Shown here one piece after another: positions 9,999 through 23,340 of a DNA stretch of 64,000 nucleotides. Location of the stretch: assembly GCF_019703515.2 (NCBI RefSeq), contig NC_059385.1, forward strand, positions 33,218,501 through 33,282,500, read 5' to 3'. Position numbers and translations under genes: made by a program. Under the pieces are notes generated by a model. The model had not been told where the DNA came from. It saw only the letters and a list, made by a program, of their open reading frames with translations, and did no database searches. This DNA comes from Myxocyprinus asiaticus (lineage: Eukaryota > Chordata > Actinopteri > Cypriniformes > Catostomidae). Position 1 is the first letter of the stretch; every line of letters starts with the position of its first letter.

Positions 9999-11751
9999 TG
10001 TAGGGCTTTACTGGTTGTTTAGATCAGTGTTACTATCAGAAATAATTAATAATTATTTCTGTAGTTATTAATCAATATTTAAATTAATTAATTGTATCTA
10101 ACTCATTAAAACCTCATATGGGACTCCAGTAAATGTAGTGTGCTACATTTAGGAGCAAGTTTGGTTATTAGCAATGATTAATAATTATCAAAGATAATTA
10201 TTAATTATTAAAATCAATAGAACATTGATGAGAATCAATGTTAGCTTTTTTTAATCCTTTAAATCAACAGTTATCAAAGATAATTGTTAATTGTTAACGT
10301 CCATGAAACATTAATTAAAATTAACAATCATTCAAATTCAATCAAAGATAATTATCAATTATCAAAAATCAATAGAATATTAATAAGGATTAACACTGAC
10401 CGGGCACCACCCTGAAATCAGGGACTAATAACCGAATATTAAAACAGTCTCAATATTAGATTGTTTTCTTAGGAAAATCGACATCCGAAGAATATCCATT
10501 TTTGGGAAAAAAACAATGAATGAAGGTTTGAATCCGAGCACTGACATCCCGTCAGCATGACACAGGCGTATGCAAAACCAAAACAAACCAAAACACTTCT
10601 CTTTGTAATATAAACAAAGTTTATTTATGCAGTAATATCAATTAATAATTAATACAATGCAGTCAATAAACTTCTGACTTACAACTACAAACTAAACAGT
10701 GATATGATTAGATATGGAAATAAAAATAATCCTATAACACATAAGGTGTGTGTGTGACAGTGTGGTTAGTGAGAGAGAGAGAGAGAGATGATTAAGTGAC
10801 GAGCGGGGCTCGTAAAAGTCCCTTGTTATTTGACTCTTTAATGGATGAACTCAGTTGCTGTCTCACCCGCGATGGCGAAAATGCACAACAGTCCAATTTG
10901 GTTGGACCACAATACAGCAAAACAAATTTGTGATAATTAATACCCTGAGTATTAATAATGAGCGGACATGGCGATCCATAAACTGTACAAGCAAAAAACC
11001 TTGAAACACAAGAATAACACGCTATAATATTCTATCTCTGCCCAGACGTAACCTCTTACTTGAATCGCATGAGGACACAGGTAGAATGTGTTTTCCTCCG
11101 TCCTTTAACTCTGACCCGGTTTCTTGAGGCTCGTGTGATGACGAGAGCCGTTTCCTCGCGCTGTCGGCGGCTGGTACGGCTGTTGATTCTCGGCGGGCTG
11201 GCGGAGAACTCAGAAATGTCGACTTGATTGAAGATGGAAGAGAAATCTTTAATCTCTTCACTTCTGTAGGCCAACGGATGAAGATGCGAATTGCTCGGCG
11301 GTCTCCTTCAGATTCGTTAGAGTGTTCGGTTGAACACAGAGTAATCTCAACTCGTCCAGCGAGATGGAGATTGTATGGCTACAGTTTCAAGTCGGACATT
11401 ACTTCCTTATGCCACGAGGTTGCACCAGAGAGCAGCAAAAAGCTACGTCCGTATTCGGTGAACTAAGTCGCTGGAAGCCACTTTGGAAGCATTTCAGAAT
11501 TATTTGAAGTCCTGATGATGTCATGTTTGAGGGACGTTCTGTTGTGTGCCTCATCCAATAGGAGTTGAGAGCTCGATCTTTTAGAGGGCAAGGCTTCATG
11601 GATCTGTAGTCTGTTTTGGACTCCCTTTGTTTGATTTTGGCGCGATTTTTATCAGTAAGATTTACGACTTAGAAGGTGGGGGCTTAAGTTATGTTTTTAC
11701 GACTGTGTTAGGCCTGCCTTTGTCTTCTGTCTGAATACATGAGGCCCAACA
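9999..11751 (-). mobile_element. Solo LTR with 4-bp target duplication TTTA
   Basis: Begins TGTAGGGC and ends GGCCCAACA, i.e. TG...CA ends on both strands. It is flanked by TTTA at 9995-9998 and 11752-11755, and removing it restores the 58-bp repeat GGACATTTAGTATG. The sense strand is taken as minus because AATAAA lies on that strand in the U3/R region. No internal retroviral sequence is present. At 1753 bp it is shorter than the 2096-bp copy at 25942-28037, mainly because a block of about 300 bp next to the GT/GA runs is missing. Confidence 0.88.
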
Positions 11752-11905
11752 TTTAGTATGTTGGTATGCAATAAATTGGAAATGGACATTTAGTATGTTG
11801 GTGGACACAGGGGTAATAGACAAATACAATAAATTGGAAATGGAGATTTAGTATGTTGGTGGACACAGGGGTAATAGACTAATACAATAAATTATAAATG
11901 GACAT
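11752..11905. repeat. 58-bp tandem repeat (right part)
   Basis: Continues the array at 9690-9998 after the solo LTR, with about 2.5 more units before the sequence changes to the roughly 90-bp repeat. Confidence 0.85.
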
Positions 11906-11929
11906 ATAGTTGGTGGTAACAGACCTAGG

Positions 11930-12300
11930 TCTTTTGGGTCAAAGTGGCAAAATAGTTGGTTAGGGGGCAGATAGTGGGTCTGTGGACAGTCCCGTCCCCT
12001 CTGGGTGGTCCTGGGGTCTCAGGGGTCATTTGGAAAAAATAATCAGTTAGGGGACAAATAGTGGGTTCGTGGGACTCAGGGGCACGGCACGAGTGGTCAG
12101 GGGGTCTCAGTGGTCATTTGGGAAAAATAGTTGGTTAGGGGACAAATAATGGGTCCGTGGGACTCGGCCCAGGTGGTCAGGGGGTCTCAGGGGTCATTTG
12201 GGAGAAACAGTTAGTTAGGGGACAAATAGTGGTTTCATGGGACTCTGAGGGTCTCAGTGGTCAGTTGGCAGACCACCTGCAGCTCGAAGTCACCCCCTAT
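11930..12300. repeat. Tandem repeat, unit about 85-100 bp
   Basis: About four diverged units, each with GGTCTCAGGGGTCATTTGG, an AATAGTTGGTTAGGGGAC-type block and a TGGGACTC block. Markedly more GC-rich than the flanking arrays. Confidence 0.75.
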
Positions 12301-12519
12301 TTGCGTCCATTTGCTCATTAAAAGGGGACCCTCGAGCATTACCTCGGAAACCCCCCCAAAAGTGCAAAATGTCCATTCAACATATAATCCTGATGGCTAA
12401 CGGTCGGTTCACGAACCTGGTATCGTCCCTCGTGCCCATGACATGCCCAGAGGCAAATTAAATGAGTGGGCCAATTTCCACTAATCCTCTGATTTCCCTT
12501 GCCTACCTCCGTCAATGCA
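12301..12519. other. Junction between tandem arrays
   Basis: Short non-repetitive stretch containing CCTCGGAAACCCCCCCAAAA and no supported gene. The 32-bp minisatellite fades in near 12500. Confidence 0.4.
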
Positions 12520-15500
12520 AAATGCAATTCGCACACTCGATCCATCAACACAATACGCAGCTCTCACACTCGATCCGTCAAAGCAAAACGCACCTCTCAC
12601 ACTCGATCCGTCAATGAAAAATGCAGTTTACACCTAGATCCATCAACGCAAAACGCAGCTCTCACCTAGATCCATCAACGCAAAATGCAGCTCTCACACT
12701 CGATCCGTCAAGGCAAAACGCAGCTCTCACACTTGATCCGTAAATGCCACAGGCAGCTCTCACCAAGAACCGTCAACCAAAACACAGCTCTCACACTCGA
12801 TCTGTAAATGCCACATGCAGCTCTCACACTCGATCTGTCAACGCAAAATGCAGCTCTCACCTAGATCCGTCAATGCAAAATGCAGCTCTCACACTCGATC
12901 CGTCAAGGCAAAACGCAGCTCTCACACTTGATCCGTAAATGCCACAGGTAGCTCTCACCAAGATCCGTCAACCAAAACACAGCTCTCACACTCGATCCAT
13001 AAATGCCACATGCAGCTCTCACACTCGATCTGTCAACGCAAAATGCAGCTCTCACCTGGATCCGCCAATGCAAAACGCAGCTCTCATCTAGATCCACCAA
13101 TGCAAAACGCAGCTCTCATCTAGATCTGTCAATGCAAAACGCAGCTCTCATCTAGATCCGTCAATGCAAAATGCAGCGCTCACACTCGATTCGTCAAAGC
13201 AAAACGCAGCTCTCATCTAGATCCATCAACGAAAAACAAAGCTCTAACCTAGATCTTCAACGCAAAACACAGCTCTTATACTCGATCAGTCAACACAAAA
13301 CACAGCTCTCATCTAGATCCGTCAATGAAAAACGCAGCTCTAACCTAGATCGTCAACGCAAAATGCAGCTCTCACACTCGATCTGTCAACACAAAACGCA
13401 GCTCTCATCTAGATCCATCAACGAAAAACGCAGCTCTAACCTAGATCATCAATGCAAAACACAGCTCTCATACTCGATCAGTCAAAACAAAATGCAGCTC
13501 TCATCTAGATCCATCAATGAAAAACGCAGCTCTAACCTAGATCGTCAACGCAAAATGCAGCTCTCACACTCGATCAGTCAACACAAAACGCAGCTATCAC
13601 ACTTGATCTGTAAACGCCAGAGGCAGCTCTCACCAAGATCCATCAACCAAATCGCAGCTCTCACACTCGATCCGTAAATGCCACATGCAGCTCTCCCACT
13701 CGATCTGTCAACGCAAAATGCAGCTCTCACCTAGATCTGTCAACACAAAATGCAGCTCTCACCTAGTTCTGTCAACGTAAAAATCAGCTCACACATTCGA
13801 TATGTCAATGTAAAACGCAGCTCTCATGTAGATCTGTCAACGAAAAACGCAGCTCTAACCTAGATCGTCAATGCAAAACACAGCTCTTATACTCGATCAG
13901 TCAACACAAAACACAGCTCTCATCTAGATCCGTCAATGAAAAACGCAGCTCTAACCTAGATCGTCAACGCAAAATGCAGCTCTCACACTCGATCTGTCAA
14001 CACAAAATGCAGCTCTCATCTAGATCCGTCGACGAAAAATGAAGCTCTAACCTAGATCATCAATGCAAAACACAGCTCTCATACTCGATCAGTCAACACA
14101 AAATGCAGCTCTCATCTAGATCCATCAATGAAAAACGCAGCTCTAACCTAGATCGTCAACGCAAAATGCAGCTCTCACACTCGATCAGTCAACACAAAAC
14201 GCAGCTATCACACTTGATCCGTAAACGCCAGAGGCAGCTCTCACCAAGATCTGTCAACCAAATCGCAGCTCTCACACTCGATCTGTAAATGCCACATGCA
14301 GCTCTCCCACTCGATCTGTCAACGCAAAATGCAGCTCTCACCTAGATCTGTCAACGCAAAATGCAGCTCTCACCTAGATCTGTCAACGTAAAAAGCAGCT
14401 CACACATTCGATATGTCAATGTAAAACGCAGCTCTCATCTAGATCTGTCAATGCAAAACACAGCTCTCATCTAGATCCGTCAACGAAAAACGCAGCTCTC
14501 ACCTATATCGTCAATGCAAAACGCAGCTCTCACACTCGATCCATCAACGCAAAACACAGCTCTCACACTTGATCCGCCAATACAAAATATAGCTCTCATT
14601 AAGATCTATCAATGAAAAACACAGCTCTCACACTCGATCCGTCAACGCAAAATGCAGCTCTCACACTCGGTCCGTCAATGCAAAATGCAGCTCTCACCTA
14701 GATCCTTCAACGCAAAATGCAGCTCTCACACTTGATCCATAAACACCACATGCAGCTCTCACTCTCGATCCATCAACGCAAAAAGCAGCTCTCACAATCG
14801 ATCTGTCAACGTAAAACGCAGCTCTCACCTAGATCCATCAACATAAAATGCAGCTCTCAAATAGATCAGTCAATGCAAAACGCAGCTCTCACCTAGATCT
14901 GTCAACGAAAAAAAGAGCTCTCTCACTCGATCCGTCAACGCAAAAAGCAGCTCTCACATTCGATCTGTCAACGTAAAACGCAGCTCTCACCTTGATCAGT
15001 CAACGCAAAACGCAGCTCTCACCTAGATCCTTCAACGCAAAATGCAGCTCTCACCTAGATCCGTCAACAAAAAACGCAGCTCTCACACTCGATCCATCAA
15101 CGCAAAACGCAGCTCTTACTTAGATCCGTCAATGCAAAATGCAGCTCTCACACTCAATCCGTCAATGCATACCGCAGCTCTCACTTAGATCCATCGACGC
15201 AAAACGCAGCTCTCACCTAGATCCATCGACGCAAAACGCTGCTCTTACCTAGATCCATCAATGCAAAACGCAGCTCACACTCGATCCGTCAAAGCAAAAC
15301 TCAGCTCTCACACTTGATCCATAAACACCACATGCAGATCTCACACTCGATCCGACAACGCAAATAGCAGCACTCACACTCGATCCGTCAATGCAAAATG
15401 CAGCTCTCACCTAGATCCATCAACGCAAAACGCAGCTCTCACCTAGATCCATCAACACAAAACGCAGCTCTCACCTAGATCCATCAATGCAAAATGCAGC

Positions 15501-17013
15501 TCACACTCGATCCGTCAACGCAAATAGCAGCTCTCACACTCGATCCGTCAATGCATACCGCAGCTCTCACTTAGATCCATCGACGCAAAACGCAGCTCTC
15601 ACCTAGATCCATCGACGCAAATCGCAGCTCTCACTTAGATCCATCGACGCAAAACGCAGCTCTCACCTAGATCCATCGACGCAAATCGCAGCTCTCACCT
15701 AGGTCCATCAACGCAAAACACAGCTCTCACCTAGATCCTTCAATGCAAAACGCAGCTCTCACCTATTTCCATCAAGGCAAAACGCAGCTCTCACCTAGAT
15801 CCATCAATGCAAAATGCGGCTCACACTCGATCCGTAAACGCAAAACGCAGCTCTCACCTAGATCCTTCAACGGCAAACGCAGCTCTCACCTAGATCCGTC
15901 AATGCAAAATGTAGCTCTCACCTAGATCCATCAACGCAAAATGCAGCTCTCACCTAGATCCATCAATTCAAAATGCAGCTCACACTCGATCCGTCAACGC
16001 AAAAAGCAGCTCTCACACTCGATCCGTCAATGCAAAACGCAGCTCTCACCTAGATTCTTATACGCAAAATGCAGCTCTCACATTCAATCCATCAACGCAA
16101 AACACAGCTCTCACCTAGATCCATCAATGCAAAATGCAACTCACACTCGATCCTTCAAAGCAAAACTCAGCTCTCACACTTGATCCATAAACACCACATG
16201 CAGATCTCACACTCGTTCCGTCAACGCAAATAGCAGCTCTCACACTCTATCCGTCAATGCAAAACTCAGCTCTCACCTAGATCCATCGACACAAAACGCA
16301 GCTCTCAACTAGATCCATCAACGCAAAACGCAGCTCTCACCTAGATCCATCAACGCAAAACGCAGCTCTCACCTAGATCCATCAATGCAAAATGCAGCTC
16401 ACACTCGATCCGTCAACACAAAACGCAGCTCTCACCTAGATCCTTCAATGGCAAACGCAGCTCTCACCGAGATCCGTCAATGCAAAACGCAGCTCTCACC
16501 TAGATCCATCGACACAAAACGCAGCTCTCAACTAGATCCATCAACGCAAAACGCAGCTCTCACCTAGATCCATCAACGCAAACCGCAGCTCTCACCTAGA
16601 TCCTTCAACGCAAAACGCAGCTCTCACCTAGATCCATCGACGCAAAACGCAGCTCTCACCTAGATCCATCGACGCAAAACGCAGCTCTCACCTATATCCA
16701 TCAACGTAAAACGCAGCTCTCACCTAGATCCATCAATGCAAAATGCAGCTCACACTCGATCTGTCAACGCAAAACACAGCTCTCACCTAGATCCTTCAAC
16801 ACAAAATGCAGCTCTCACCTAGATCCGTCAACGCAAAATGCAGCTCTCACATTCGATCTGTCAACGTAAAATGAAGCTCTCACCTAGATCATTCAACGCA
16901 AATCGCAGCTCTCACATTCGATCTGTCAACGTAAAATGCAGCTCTCACCTAGATCAGTCAACATAAAACGCAGCTCTCACCTAGATCCTTCAACGCAAAA
17001 CACAGCTCTCACC
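12520..17013. repeat. 32-bp minisatellite array, about 140 copies
   Basis: A unit of 32 bp, read as CTCTCACCTAGATCCATCAA plus CGCAAAACGCAG, repeats without spacers for about 4.5 kb. Common variants are ACACTCGATC for ACCTAGATC, AATGC for AACGC, and 31-bp units with CTCTAACCTAGATCGTCAAC. Because 32 is not a multiple of 3, each frame changes from unit to unit; the open frames seen (for example at 13171-13677) are by-products. Confidence 0.93.
13171..14365. repeat. Higher-order repeat of about 610 bp within the minisatellite
   Basis: Two consecutive blocks share the same ordered series of variant units, including the rare TAAACGCCAGAGGCAG and GTAAATGCCACATGCAG units. Equivalent positions such as 13493 and 14103 are 610 bp apart. 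Confidence 0.7.
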
Positions 17014-19150
17014 TTGGTAACTGCCTAGCAACCACATGGCCTTACCCTTGCAACCAAGTAACAAAACATATATCTCTACACCAGAACATCGTAAACACAG
17101 GTTGACTTATTTCACTCAGGATGGCAAGTAACCTTGATAAGTATCACCTTGTTAAATGCCTTGTAACCAGATGGGGTTACCCAAGCAACCAAGTAGCAAA
17201 TCACATATCTCCTTACCAGAACATCATAAACACTTACGGGTTGACTTATTTCACTCAGGATGGCAAGTAGCCTTGATAAGTATCACCTTGTTAAATGCCT
17301 TGTAACCAGATGGGGTTACCCAAGCAACCAAGTAACAAATCACATATCTCTGCACCAGAATATCGTAGAGACTTCCGGGTTGACATATTTCACTCAGGAT
17401 GGCAAGTAACCTTGATAAGTATCATCCTGGTAACTGCCTAGCAACCAGATGGTGTTACCCTCGTAACCAAGTAACAAATCACATATCTCCACACCAGAAC
17501 ATCGTAGAGACTTCCGGGTTGACTTATTTCACTCAGGATGGGAAGTAGACTTGATAAGTATCACCCTGGTAACTGCCTAGCAACGAGATTGGGTTACCCT
17601 AGCAACCAAGTAACAAATCACATATCTCTGCAACAGAACATCGTAGACATTTCCGGGTTGACTTATTTAACTCAGGAGAGCAAGGAGCCTCATTAATTAT
17701 CACTCTGGTAACTTCCTAGCAACCACATGGTGTTACCCTAGCAACTAAGAAACAAATCACATATCTCTGCACCAGAACATCTTAGACACTTCCGGGTTGA
17801 TTTATTTCACTCAGGATGGCAAGGAGCCATGTTAAGTATCACGTCAGTAACTGCCTAGCAAACAGATGGGGTTACCCTAGCAACCAAGTAACAATTCACA
17901 TATCTCTGCACCAGAAAATCATAGAGACTTTCGGGTTGACTTATTTCACTCAGGATGGCAAGTAGCCTTGTTAAGTATCACCTTGATAACTGCATAGCAA
18001 CCAGTTACCCTAGCAACCAAGTAACAAATCACATATCTCTGCACCAGAAAATCGTAGAGACTTCCGGGTTGACTTATTTCACTCAGGATGGGAAGTAGAC
18101 TTGATAAGTATCACCCTGGTAACTGCCTAGCAACGAGATTGGGTTACCCTAGCAACCAAGTAACAAATCACATATCTCTGCAACAGAACATCGTAGACAT
18201 TTCCGGGTTGACTTATTTAACTCAGGAGAGCAAGGAGCCTCATTAATTATCACTCTGGTAACTTCCTAGCAACCACATGGGGTTACCCTAGCAACTAAGA
18301 AACAAATCACATATCTCTGCACCAGAACATCGTAGACACTTCCGGGTTGATTTATTTCACTCAGGATGGCAAGGAGCCATGTGAAGTATCACCTTGGTAA
18401 CTGCCTAGCAACCAGATGGGGTTACCCTAGCAACCAAGTAACAAACCACATATCTCTGAACCAGAAAATCATAGAGACTTCCAGGTTGACTTATTTCATT
18501 CAGTACGGCAAGGAGCCTTGTTAAGCATCATCCTGGTAACTGCATAGCAACCAGATGGGGTTACCCTAGCAACCAAGTAACAAATCACATATCTCTGCAC
18601 CAGAATATCGTAGAGACTTCCAAGTTGACTTATTTCACTCAGGATGGCAAGTAGCCATGTTAAGTATCATCTTGGTAACTGCATAGCAAGCATATGGGGT
18701 TACCCTAGCAACTATGTAACAAATCACATATCGCTGCACCAGAAAATCATAGAGACTTCTGGGTTGACTTATTTCACTCAGGATGGCAAGTAGCCTTGAT
18801 AAGTATCACCCTGGTAACTGCCTAGCAACCAGATGGGGTTACCCTAGAAACCAAGTAACAAATCACAAATCTCTGCACCAGAAAATCATACAGACTTCCG
18901 GGTTGACTTATTTCACTCAGGATGGCAAGGGGCCTTGATAAGTATCACCTTGGTATCTGCCTAGAAACCACATGGGCTTACCCTAGCAACCAAGTAACAA
19001 ATCACATATCTCTGCACCAGAAAATCACAGAGACTTCCAGGTTGACTTATTTCATTCAGAATGGCAAGTAGCCTTGATAACTATCACCCTGGTAACTGCA
19101 TAGCAACCAGATGGGGTTACCCTAGCAACCATTGAACAACACCAATATCT
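17013..19150. repeat. 138-bp satellite array, block 1
   Basis: About 15 units, each with GGTAACTGCCTAGCAACCAG, GGGTTACCCTAGCAACCAAG, CACATATCTCTGCACCAGAA, a TCGTAGAGACTTCCGGGTTG block and a TTCACTCAGGATGGCAAG block. No gene. Confidence 0.92.
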
Positions 19151-19890
19151 CTGCACCACAATATCCTACTGTCATGGGGGTGGCCCCTTTCAACTTTGGG
19201 CAGTTGCTGGGACATCGTGGTGACGACTTTTGCCACGGCAAGCACCACTTACATTTTCTTTAGGAAATGTACCTATCAAGTTATTATTATTATTCTTCCT
19301 CACAAAATTTCGGCACCTAACTCGTCCTGCACCGTTTGGGGTACATCCATGAATGAGGTGTCAAATCGACCGGCCTATTTATGACACCTGTGCTATGACT
19401 TTTCTAAGGGGTGGGGGGTACGGTGCACCCCTGAGGGCCACAAAACTGTCCCAAAATGTCCCATTGACTTAACATTGAAAACATTTTTGTCGGATCATAT
19501 CTCCGGATAAGAATTTCGTAGAGACATGTGGGTGCTCTCATTTGATTCGGGCTGGCAAGCCGTCTTCGAACATACCCTGTGTTTGGGGGTAAAAATGTAC
19601 CCCAGGGAGTAAAAAGGGGGGCAAAAAAACGTCCCAAAAAGGTCCCATAGGGTACTATGGGAAGAGATTTTTTTTCCTACTATGGCAGTCAATGCAAGAA
19701 AGTTGTCAGATCATATCTCCCAATCAGAATGACATAAAGACATGGGGGCAGGCTCATTTCAATCGGGATACCAATCACTCTTTAAGTATCACCTTGGAAA
19801 TGGCATAGCCACACCCTAACAACCATTTTTGGGACCCTAGCAACCACCCCCCTTTAATTTCCATTCAAAATCACTAAGATGGGTATCTCG
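19151..19890. other. Non-satellite insert in the 138-bp array
   Basis: Unrelated to the unit for most of its length; contains TTATTATTATTATTCTTCCT and a C-rich segment. Near 19680-19910 it grades back into satellite-like sequence (TCATATCTCCNNATCAGAAT). Possibly an old, diverged piece of the satellite family or an interspersed element. Short ORFs here are not supported. Confidence 0.45.
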
Positions 19891-20736
19891 GGATCAGAAT
19901 GTCGTAGAGACTTCCGGGTTGACTTATTTCACTCAGGATGGCAAGGAGCCATGTTAAGTATCACCTTGGTAACTGCTTAGCAACCAGATAGGGTTACCCT
20001 AGCCAACAAGTAACAAATCATATATCTCTGCCCCAGAACATTGTAGAGACTTCCGTGTTGACTTATTTCACTCAGGATGGCAAGGAGCCATGTTAAGTAT
20101 CACCTTGGTAACTGCCTAGCAACCAGATAAGGTTACCCTAGCAACCAAGTAACAAATCACAACTGCCTAGCAACCAAATGGGATTACCTTATCAACCAAG
20201 TAATAAATCATATATCTCTGCAACAGAACATCGTAGAGACTTCCGGATTTACTTATTTCACCCAGGATAGCAAGGAGCCATGTGAAGTATCACCTCAGTA
20301 ACTGCCTAGCAACCAGATAGGGTTACCCTAGCCACCAAGTAACAAATCACGTATCTCTGCACCAGAACATCGTAGAGACTTCCGGGTTGATTTTTTTCAC
20401 TCAGGATGGTAAGGAGCCATGTTAAGTATCACCTTGGTAACTTCCTAGCAACCAGATGGGATTACCCTAGCAACCAAGTAACAAATCACATATTTCTGCA
20501 CCAGAACATCGTAGAGACTTCTAGATTATCTTATTTCACTCAGGATGGCGAGGAGCCAAGTTAAGTATCACCTTGGTAACTGCCTAGCAACCAGATGAAG
20601 TTACCCTAGAAACCAAGTAACAAATCACATATCTCTGCACCAGAACAACATAAAGACTTCTGGTTTCATTCATTGGACTCAAGGTAGCAAGGAGCCTTTT
20701 GAGTATCACCTTGGTAACTGCCTAGCAATCAAATGA
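19891..20736. repeat. 138-bp satellite array, block 2
   Basis: About six further units of the same family, one truncated near 20160, ending at a TATC microsatellite. Confidence 0.9.
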
Positions 20737-20737
20737 G

Positions 20738-20776
20738 CTATCTATCTATCTATCTATGTATCTATCTATCTATCTG
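20738..20776. repeat. (TATC)n microsatellite
   Basis: About nine TATC units with one GTA interruption, at the edge of satellite block 2. Confidence 0.9.
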
Positions 20777-21299
20777 ATAGACTGAATGGTCTTATAATCT
20801 TTAAACTTTTAACTTTTAAAAATACTACTTAAACTTGTAACTACTTCAAACTTAACACCTTCAAACCGCAAGCTTTTACAATTACTTCAAACTTTCAGGC
20901 TAAGCTTTCTCAAGCCAACATCAAAGTTTGTCTTGACAAACTTTTTTATCTAGTTATTCTTCTTCTTCTGAGCCAAAATTTAAACAGTATCTCCTCCTAG
21001 AGCTTTAAAGCTACAACCACCAAACTCAGGACAGACCTTCAGACTGTTCTGACTCGGGTTGCTGTATCTTTTCTTTCTGATCGGACTTCCGGTATAACCG
21101 TATCGGACTTCCAAACAGGACTGATTTTAAATTGACTCCCATTCAAGGTGTGAAAACCTTTCCCTGTAATAACTCCTTTAGAGGATTCAATCTACTTCCT
21201 ATCACTCCACCACTCATACTTTCTATCTATCACTCCATTACTCTCTTTTCTATCTTTCCATCACTCCACTCTTTTTATTCTTTCTTTCACTCCATCGCT
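20777..21299. repeat. Interspersed sequence flanking the satellite
   Basis: No gene. The part at about 20850-20955 (ACTTTCAGGCTAAGC, CAAGCCAACATCAAAGTTTG, TTTTTTATCTAGTT) recurs at about 23430-23500, just after the last satellite block, so the same sequence borders the array twice. Confidence 0.55.
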
Positions 21300-23340
21300 T
21301 TAACACCCTAGCAACTGCATACAACCTAGGAACCATTTAGTGCACCCTAGCAACCAAAACCCACTGACTGCCATTCAAAATGGCTTAGAATGATATCTCC
21401 TGATCAGAATGTCATAGAGTCTTCAGGTTTGACTCAATACACTCAGTCCAGCAAGCAGCCTTTTTAGGATCAACCTGACAACTTCCTAGCAACCAGATGG
21501 ACTTACCCTATTAACCGTATAGCAAAACACATATCTCTGCACCACAACATTGTAGAGACTTCAACTTTGGCTTATTTAACTCAGACCAGCAAGTAGCCTT
21601 TAAATATCATGCTGGACAATACTTAGCCACACCCTAGCAGCCATTTAGTGCACCCTAGCAACCAAATACCATTGACTTCCATTAAAATGAGCTTAGATGA
21701 ATATCTCCGGATCAGAATATCATAGAGACTTCATTGTTGGCTCGATTGACTCAGGCCAGCAATCAGCATTGTTAGTATCACTCTGGAAACTGCCTAGCAA
21801 CCAAATGAGCTCACCCTAGCAACCAAGTAACAAAACATATATCTCTGCACCAGAATATCGTAGACACTTCCGGTTTCGTTCATTGGACTCAGGGTAACAA
21901 AGAGCCTTTTGATTATCACCTTGGTAACTGCCTAGCAACCAGATGGGGTTACCCTAGCAACCAAGTAACAAATCACATACCTCTGCATCAGAACATTGTA
22001 GAGACTTCTGGTTTTGTTCATTTGACTCAGACTACCAGGGAGCATTGTTATTATCACCTTGATAACTATCTAGCAACCAGATGGTGTTACCCTAGCAACC
22101 AATTAACAAATCACATATCCCTGAACCAGAACATCGTAGAGACTTTGGGTTTCTTTCATTTGACTCAGGGTAGCAAGGAGACTTGTGAGTATCAGCTTGT
22201 AACTGCCTAGCAACCAGATGAGGTTACCCTAGCAACCAAGTAACAAATCACATATCTCTGCACCAGAACATCGTAGAGACTTCTGGTTTCATTCATTTGA
22301 CTTAGGCTAGCAAGGAGCCTTTTGAGTATCACCTTGGTAACTGCCTAGCAACCATATGGGTTACCCTAGCAGCCAAGTAACAAATAACATATCTCTGCAC
22401 CAGAACATCGTAGAGACTTCCGGTTTTGTTCATTGGACTCAAGGTAGAAAGGAGCCTTTTGAGTATCACCTTGGTAACTGCCTAGCAACCAGATGGGGTT
22501 ACCTTAGCAACCAAGTAACAAATCATATATCTCTGAACCAGAACATCGTAGAGACTTTGGGTTTCTTTCATTTAACTCAGGGTAGCAAGGAGCCTTTTGA
22601 GTATCACCTTGGTAACTGCCTAGCAACCAGATGGGGTTACCTTAGCAACCAAGTAACAAATCATATATCTCTGAACCAGAACATCGTAGAGACTTTGGGT
22701 TTCTTTCATTTAACTCAGGGTAGCAAGGAGCCTTTTGAGTATCACCTTGGTAACTGCCTAGCAACCAGATGAGGTGACCCTAGCAACCAAGTAACAAATC
22801 ACATATCTCTGCACCAGAACATCGTAGAGACTTCTGGTTTCATTCATTTGACTCAGGGTAGCAAGGAGCCTTTTCAGTAACTTCCAAGCAACCAGATGGG
22901 GTTACCCTAGCAACCAAGTAACAAATCATATATCTCTGAACCAGAACATCGTAGAGACTTTGGGTTTCTTTCATTTAACTCAGGGTAGCAAGGAGCCATT
23001 TGAGTATCACCTTGGTAACTGCCTAGCAACCAGATGAGGTTACCCTAGCAACAAAATAACACATCACATATCTCTGCACCAGAACATCGTAGACATTTCT
23101 GGTTTCATTCATTTGACTCAGGGTAGCAAGGAGCCTTTTCAGTATCACCTTGGTAACTGCCTAGCAACCAGATGGGGTTACCCTAGCAACCAAGTAACAA
23201 ATCACATATCTCTGCACCAGAACATTTTAGCAACTTCTGGTTTTGTTTATTTGACTCAGGTTAGCAAGGAGCCTTTTCAGTATCACCTTGGTAACTGCCT
23301 AGCAACCAGATGGGGTTACCCTAGCAACCAATTTGCCATT
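21300..23340. repeat. 138-bp satellite array, block 3
   Basis: About 14 units; the first few are diverged, the later ones (22040-23340) very similar and using TTTCATTCATTTGACTCAGG instead of the block 1 wording. Because 138 is a multiple of 3, a frame stays open over several units (for example 22356-22772), giving a periodic 46-residue repeat. This follows from the array and is not evidence of a gene. Confidence 0.9.

Noticed and set aside
13171..13677. 168-residue ORF (+) in the minisatellite
   Set aside because: It is produced by the 32-bp unit cycling through three frames; there is no start context, domain or conservation beyond the array.
12520..17013. Regular 32-bp repeats resembling a CRISPR array
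   Set aside because: The units are contiguous, with no unique spacers, and vary by point changes; the context is vertebrate. It is a minisatellite.
22356..22772. 138-residue ORF (+) in the 138-bp satellite
   Set aside because: Periodic at exactly one satellite unit; other blocks of the array break the frame.
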